Source: Rhodobacteraceae bacterium UBA3087 (GTDB taxonomy: Bacteria; Pseudomonadota; Alphaproteobacteria; Rhodobacterales; Rhodobacteraceae). From it: 10,035 bases of DNA. The notes beneath the pieces were generated by a model. That model was given only the letters and a program-made list of their open reading frames with translations. It ran no database searches and was not told the origin of the DNA. The DNA is taken from NCBI GenBank assembly GCA_002367285.1, contig DFBF01000084.1, positions 4,164 through 14,198 on the forward strand. The letters are read 5' to 3'. Shown piece after piece: positions 7,130 to 10,035 of the stretch. The translations under genes were made by a program, and so were the position numbers. How positions within the stretch are numbered: position 1 is the stretch's first letter; every line of letters begins with the position of its first letter.

Positions 7130-7163
7130 GGCCTCCGGCGGGGATATTTAGGGCAAGAGGAAA
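7130..7163. repeat. Possible Rhodobacterales intergenic repeat motif
   Basis: The segment beginning GGCCTCCGGCGGGGATATTT resembles a short sequence I recall recurring behind many genes in Rhodobacterales genomes. Within this window it occurs once, so the repeat status rests on memory and not on internal evidence. Confidence 0.35.
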
Positions 7164-7205
7164 AGGACGCTGCGGTCAGGAGCACCTGGAGGATAGGACG
7201 CACCC

Positions 7206-7229
7206 GCGCTTTTCACTTGTGAAAAGCGC
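7206..7229. terminator. Perfect 11-bp hairpin between convergent genes
   Basis: GCGCTTTTCAC (7206-7216) and GTGAAAAGCGC (7219-7229) are exact reverse complements around a 2-base centre, in practice a 10-bp stem with a CTTG tetraloop. It is identical on both strands except at the centre and lies between the converging dehydrogenase and hemC genes, so it could end transcription from both sides. The stem itself carries the T/A tracts; no separate T-run follows on either strand. Confidence 0.45.
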
Positions 7230-7231
7230 CA

Positions 7232-7273
7232 CGCCCAACCAGCGGCGACGCCGTCAGGCGTCAAGGCTGGGCG
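7232..7273. repeat. Two-part stem-loop, REP-like palindrome behind hemC
   Basis: An inner stem, GACGCC (7247-7252) and GGCGTC (7257-7262) with loop GTCA, is enclosed by an outer stem, CGCCCAACC (7232-7240) with GGCTGGGCG (7265-7273), broken by one mismatch. It lies 18 bases past the hemC stop on the minus strand. It shares the 12-mer CAGCGGCGACGC (7240-7251) with the left arm of the inverted-repeat element at 2879-2890, and the right arm there carries it inverted (3009-3020). Like that element, it sits behind a minus-strand gene. It may be a dispersed intergenic palindrome with terminator function. Confidence 0.5.
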
Positions 7274-7291
7274 GGAGTGCCGTCGGTTGGG

Positions 7292-8248
7292 TTATTTCCA
7301 GTCGAAGAAGCCGTCGCCCGCGCGGGCCAGAAGCCGTTCAGCCAGGGTGCGGCCAAGGGCTGCGCCATCCGCAATAGGGCCGCTGATCTTATCGTCCAGT
7401 GCTTCGCTGCCATCGGTGCGCAGGATTTCGCCACGCAGATGCAGCGTGTCGCCGTCCAGCGTCGCAAGTCCCGCAATCGGGGTTTCGCAAGACCCATCCA
7501 GCGCGCCCAGAAAGGCGCGTTCGGCGGCCAAGCGTTGGCCGGTCGGGGTGTCGTGGATCGCCGCCAGCATCTGTTCCACGCGCGCGTCATCTGTGCGCCG
7601 TTCGATGCCGATGGCCCCTTGGGCGACCGCATTCAGCATCGCCTCGGTCGGGATAGCGGTTGCGGGCACGTCGTCCATGTTCATTCGGTTCAACCCGGCC
7701 TGGGCCAGAAACGTCGCCTCGGCCACGCCATCGCCCAGTTTCTTCAGCCGGGTCTGCACATTGCCGCGGAATTCCACGATGGTCAGGTCCGGGCGATGGT
7801 TCAGCAGTTGGGCCTTGCGGCGCAGCGACGAGGTGCCAACCACGGCGCCCTGCGGCAGGTCGGCGATGGAATTGTATTTCAGCGACACGAACGCATCGCG
7901 CGGGTCCTCGCGCGGTAGGTATGTGTCCAGCACCAGCCCGTCAGGCTGTTCGACCGGCATGTCCTTCATCGAATGCACCGCGATGTCGATCGAACGATCC
8001 AGCATCGCCTCTTCGATCTCTTTGGTGAACAGGCCCTTGTTGCCGATTTCTTTCAGCGGACGGTCCGCGTCGATCAGCGTGCGATCATCGCCCGTTGTCT
8101 TGATCACCACGATCTCGAACGCGGCCTTGGGCAGGTCGAACGCCGCCATCAGACGGCGGCGCGTTTCATGCGCCTGGGCCAAGGCCAACGGAGAGCCACG
8201 GGTGCCAATTTTCAGCGGTTCGGCGGGGGTCGGATGCGTAAGTGTCAT
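7292..8248 (-). CDS. hemC: Hydroxymethylbilane synthase (porphobilinogen deaminase)
   Basis: Cytoplasmic enzyme joining four porphobilinogen units into hydroxymethylbilane, an early step of haem, cobalamin and (where present) bacteriochlorophyll synthesis. The 318-residue product is full length. It has KIGTRGSPLALAQA near the N-terminus (13-26), NKGLFTKEIE, AVHSMKDMP with the catalytic Asp96, GTSSLRRKAQL, FRGNVQTRL, and DGSCETPIAG with Cys254, which carries the dipyrromethane cofactor. The ATG at 8248 is chosen because it fits the family start (TLTHPTPAEPLKIG). A TTG at 8269 in the same frame has an ACAGG motif 5 bases upstream and would add seven residues, so the start is not certain. The gene is divergent from hemE, an arrangement I recall from Rhodobacterales. 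Confidence 0.95.
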   Translation of the reverse strand: MTLTHPTPAEPLKIGTRGSPLALAQAHETRRRLMAAFDLPKAAFEIVVIKTTGDDRTLIDADRPLKEIGNKGLFTKEIEEAMLDRSIDIAVHSMKDMPVEQPDGLVLDTYLPREDPRDAFVSLKYNSIADLPQGAVVGTSSLRRKAQLLNHRPDLTIVEFRGNVQTRLKKLGDGVAEATFLAQAGLNRMNMDDVPATAIPTEAMLNAVAQGAIGIERRTDDARVEQMLAAIHDTPTGQRLAAERAFLGALDGSCETPIAGLATLDGDTLHLRGEILRTDGSEALDDKISGPIADGAALGRTLAERLLARAGDGFFDWK

Positions 8249-8362
8249 GCCCCCATTTAGACGCGACAAAAGAGCCTGTCCATGACCATCATCAAGAGCG
8301 CGACCTTGACAACACGCTACGCCTGCCGCACCACGCCTTTGAAACGCGATAAGGATACCCCG
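8249..8362. promoter_or_regulatory. Shared hemC-hemE divergent promoter region
   Basis: This 114-base gap must hold the promoters of both haem genes. TTGACA (8306-8311), within CTTGAC, is a full -35 match toward hemE. Its near-palindromic form TTGACAA reads TTGTCA on the other strand, a -35 candidate toward hemC. No good -10 is visible 16 to 18 bases from either, so the promoter call is weak. AAGGA, seven bases before the ATG at 8363, fixes the hemE start. Confidence 0.4.
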
Positions 8363-9391
8363 ATGACAAAGACCATCTTGCGCGCCCTTGCGGGTGAAAC
8401 GCTGCCCACCCCGCCGATCTGGATGATGCGTCAGGCCGGGCGTTACCTGCCCGAATACCGCGCCACGCGCGCGCAGGCCGGGGATTTCCTGTCACTGTGT
8501 TACAACCCTGAACTGGCCGCCGAGGTCACGTTGCAACCGATCCGCCGCTATGGTTTTGACGCCGCGATCCTGTTTGCCGATATCCTGTTGCTGCCCCAGG
8601 CGCTGGGGGCTGACCTGTGGTTCGTCACCGGCGAAGGCCCGCGCCTGTCGACCATCACCGGAGCCGATGATCTGGCCAAGCTGAAACCCGTCGCTGATAT
8701 CGACGAGGTTCTGTCACCGATCTATGAGACCGTGAAAATCCTGTCACGCGAACTGCCGCCTGAGACCACGCTGATCGGTTTTGCCGGAGCGCCCTGGACC
8801 GTCGCGACATACATGATCGCAGGCCGTGGCACCAAGGACCAAGGCCCCGCGCACGCGCTGATGCAGGAACACCCTGAGGTGTTTGACGCCCTGATGGCGC
8901 GCATCACCGAAGGCACGATCGAATACCTGTCCAAACAGATCGACGCGGGCGCCGAAGTGGTCAAAATCTTTGACAGCTGGGCCGGATCGCTGAAAGGCGA
9001 GGCGTTCACCAAATACGCGTTAGAGCCCACGAAACAAATCATCGCCGCGTTGAAAGCCCGCCACCCGAACACCCCGATCATCGCGTTTCCGCGTGAAGCG
9101 GGCGACGGCTATATCGGCTTTGCCAAGGCCACCGGCGCGGATTGCGTTGCGCTGGACAATTCGGTGTCCGCCGAGTGGGCGGCGGCGAATGTGCAGGTCG
9201 ATGGCTGCGTCCAAGGCAACCTGGCCTCAAGCCACATGGTGACAGGCGGACAGGCCCTGACGGATGAAACCAAACGCATCTGCAAAGCCCTGTCGGGCGG
9301 CCCGCATATCTTCAACCTGGGCCATGGCATCACACCAGATGCGGACCCCGACAACGTGCAACGCATGATCGACGCGGTGCGCGAGGGCTGA
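8363..9391 (+). CDS. hemE: Uroporphyrinogen decarboxylase
   Basis: Cytoplasmic enzyme that removes the four acetate carboxyl groups of uroporphyrinogen III to give coproporphyrinogen III, two steps after HemC. The 342-residue product shows IWMMRQAGRYLPEYR with Arg23 and Arg27 of the substrate-binding loop, FADILLLPQALG with Asp73 as the expected catalytic aspartate, GFAGAPWTVATYM, KIFDSWAG, and the late FNLGHGITPD segment. All are standard for the family. The ATG at 8363 is preferred because AAGGA lies seven bases upstream and the protein then begins TKTILRALAG. The same frame is open from an ATG at 8282, which would add 27 residues without family similarity and would run through the likely promoter. 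It is divergent from hemC. Confidence 0.95.
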   Translation: MTKTILRALAGETLPTPPIWMMRQAGRYLPEYRATRAQAGDFLSLCYNPELAAEVTLQPIRRYGFDAAILFADILLLPQALGADLWFVTGEGPRLSTITGADDLAKLKPVADIDEVLSPIYETVKILSRELPPETTLIGFAGAPWTVATYMIAGRGTKDQGPAHALMQEHPEVFDALMARITEGTIEYLSKQIDAGAEVVKIFDSWAGSLKGEAFTKYALEPTKQIIAALKARHPNTPIIAFPREAGDGYIGFAKATGADCVALDNSVSAEWAAANVQVDGCVQGNLASSHMVTGGQALTDETKRICKALSGGPHIFNLGHGITPDADPDNVQRMIDAVREG

Positions 9392-9490
9392 CCCCATACG
9401 CTGACCCTCCGCCAGCTTGTTTGAGATCAAAGCGACCCACACGCATAGGGTTAACGTGCCTTCCATTATTCTAGTTAATGGGAGGCCAGA
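9392..9490 (+). promoter_or_regulatory. Leader region of the right-edge gene
   Basis: This 99-base gap becomes AT-rich just before the next gene (ATTATTCTAGTTAATG, 9465-9480). GGAGG at 9481-9485, five bases before the ATG at 9491, is the best Shine-Dalgarno in the window. TTGAGA (9421-9426) and CATAGG (9444-9449) are 17 bases apart but only a weak promoter match. I see no clear hemE terminator. Confidence 0.35.
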
Positions 9491-9949
9491 ATGGCTGCTA
9501 TCAATTTTACGGCTGTCTATGACGACAACGTCAAAATTTCGGATGCGATTACGACAGATCACTTTGGGCTGAACCTGAGCTTTGCCTGGAACCACATTGG
9601 AAGTGGCTGGAAGAAGTTCGATGACATCGCCAAGGAACTGTCCACAGACGTCAACGAAAACTCCTATGGCACCCAGAGCGTGCGCTGGCCCGGTGGGGCT
9701 GATGGCGAACGCTTTATCCTGCCGCAAAAGGACGCCCAGGGTGTGGTGTTCTGGGAACTCGACAATGTTGACCGGATCAATGATGACGGCAGCACGAATG
9801 ACACCCAGGCCTTATCCGCGTTTCTTCAATGGTGCGCCGACACGGGCACCAAACCCACCATTCAGATCCCAACCGCCGTATTTGGTGAGATTGGCTCATG
9901 GGCGTACGATACGGTAACCGGCGAAACCGAATGGGCCGAAACAGCTTGA
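9491..9949 (+). CDS. N-terminal part of a glycoside-hydrolase-like protein, stopped by TGA
   Basis: The ORF gives 152 residues from an ATG with a strong GGAGG site. I recognise the pattern, not the exact family: GLNLSFAWNHIGSGW, then SVRWPGGADGE, then NDTQALSAFLQWCADTGTKPTIQIPTAV. It resembles the N-terminal half of a TIM-barrel glycoside hydrolase (compare the L-R-x-P-G-G motif of arabinofuranosidase/GH79-type enzymes). I recall similar N-termini in large calcium-binding, type I-exported proteins of roseobacters. No Sec signal peptide is present, as expected for type I export. A hydrolase barrel needs far more than 152 residues, so the product is truncated: the TGA at 9947-9949 interrupts a frame that continues open. 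The gene is probably a pseudogene or carries a sequence error. Enzymatic function of this fragment is doubtful. Confidence 0.6.
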   Translation: MAAINFTAVYDDNVKISDAITTDHFGLNLSFAWNHIGSGWKKFDDIAKELSTDVNENSYGTQSVRWPGGADGERFILPQKDAQGVVFWELDNVDRINDDGSTNDTQALSAFLQWCADTGTKPTIQIPTAVFGEIGSWAYDTVTGETEWAETA

Positions 9950-10035
9950 GCAAAGATCATCGGCACAGACGGGCTCCTTGACCGGTCGGATCCCAATTAC
10001 GCTGATTTCAAAGCTGCGGTTTACAATTATGTATA
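9950..10035 (+). pseudogene. In-frame continuation after the TGA, cut by the window edge
   Basis: Directly after the stop, the same frame reads 28 further codons without a stop to the end of the window (starting AKIIGTDGLLDRSDPNY and ending AAVYNYV). It has protein-like composition and matches the style of the preceding sequence. No ribosome binding site or start codon is seen at its beginning, so it looks like the rest of the interrupted gene and not a new one. Confidence 0.5.

Noticed and set aside
7287..8285. Plus-strand ORF of 332 codons opposite hemC
   Set aside because: Ser/Arg-rich shadow frame of an unmistakable HemC; no family motif and no ribosome binding site.
8282..8362. Longer HemE N-terminus from the ATG at 8282
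   Set aside because: The extra 27 residues are unlike the family and would cover the promoter; the ATG at 8363 has AAGGA in front.
9947..9990. Selenocysteine reading of the TGA at 9947
   Set aside because: No convincing SECIS-like stem-loop follows the codon, and glycoside-hydrolase-type proteins are not known selenoproteins.

Overview
This is a GC-rich stretch of chromosome from an alphaproteobacterium, most likely of the order Rhodobacterales (Roseobacter/Rhodobacter group). The protein sequences, the divergent hemC/hemE pair, the LolD with an APSGAGKS P-loop and the palindromic intergenic sequences all fit that group. The assignment rests on recognition by eye, not on a search.

Layout. 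Plus-strand parE (topoisomerase IV subunit B, 166-2118) opens the window and ends 6 bases from the end of a convergent minus-strand gene of unknown function (2125-2688), which is clearly poorer in GC than its neighbours. A 359-base gap follows. It holds a perfect 23-bp inverted repeat (2878-2900 / 2998-3020) just behind a minus-strand operon of three overlapping genes: lolC (TTG start, 4113-5399), lolD (3413-4120) and a small lipoprotein cytochrome c (3048-3416). Across a 227-base divergent gap lies a plus-strand FAD-linked 2-hydroxyacid dehydrogenase of the D-2-hydroxyglutarate/D-lactate/GlcD family (5627-7027). It converges on minus-strand hemC (7292-8248) across a gap full of hairpins. hemE (8363-9391) is divergent from hemC. 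The window ends in a plus-strand gene (9491 onward) that resembles the N-terminus of a glycoside-hydrolase-type secreted protein. It is interrupted by an in-frame TGA at 9947-9949, after which the same frame stays open to the window edge.

How the genes work together. Most of the window is housekeeping. ParE works in chromosome decatenation. LolC and LolD extract lipoproteins from the inner membrane, and the third gene of their operon is itself a predicted lipoprotein. HemC and HemE catalyse the deaminase and decarboxylase steps of tetrapyrrole synthesis. The accessory parts are the low-GC gene at 2125-2688, the palindromic elements at 2878-3020 and 7206-7273, and the interrupted gene at the right edge. 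I see no CRISPR array, transposase, tRNA or rRNA gene, and no convincing new multi-gene defence or biosynthetic system.
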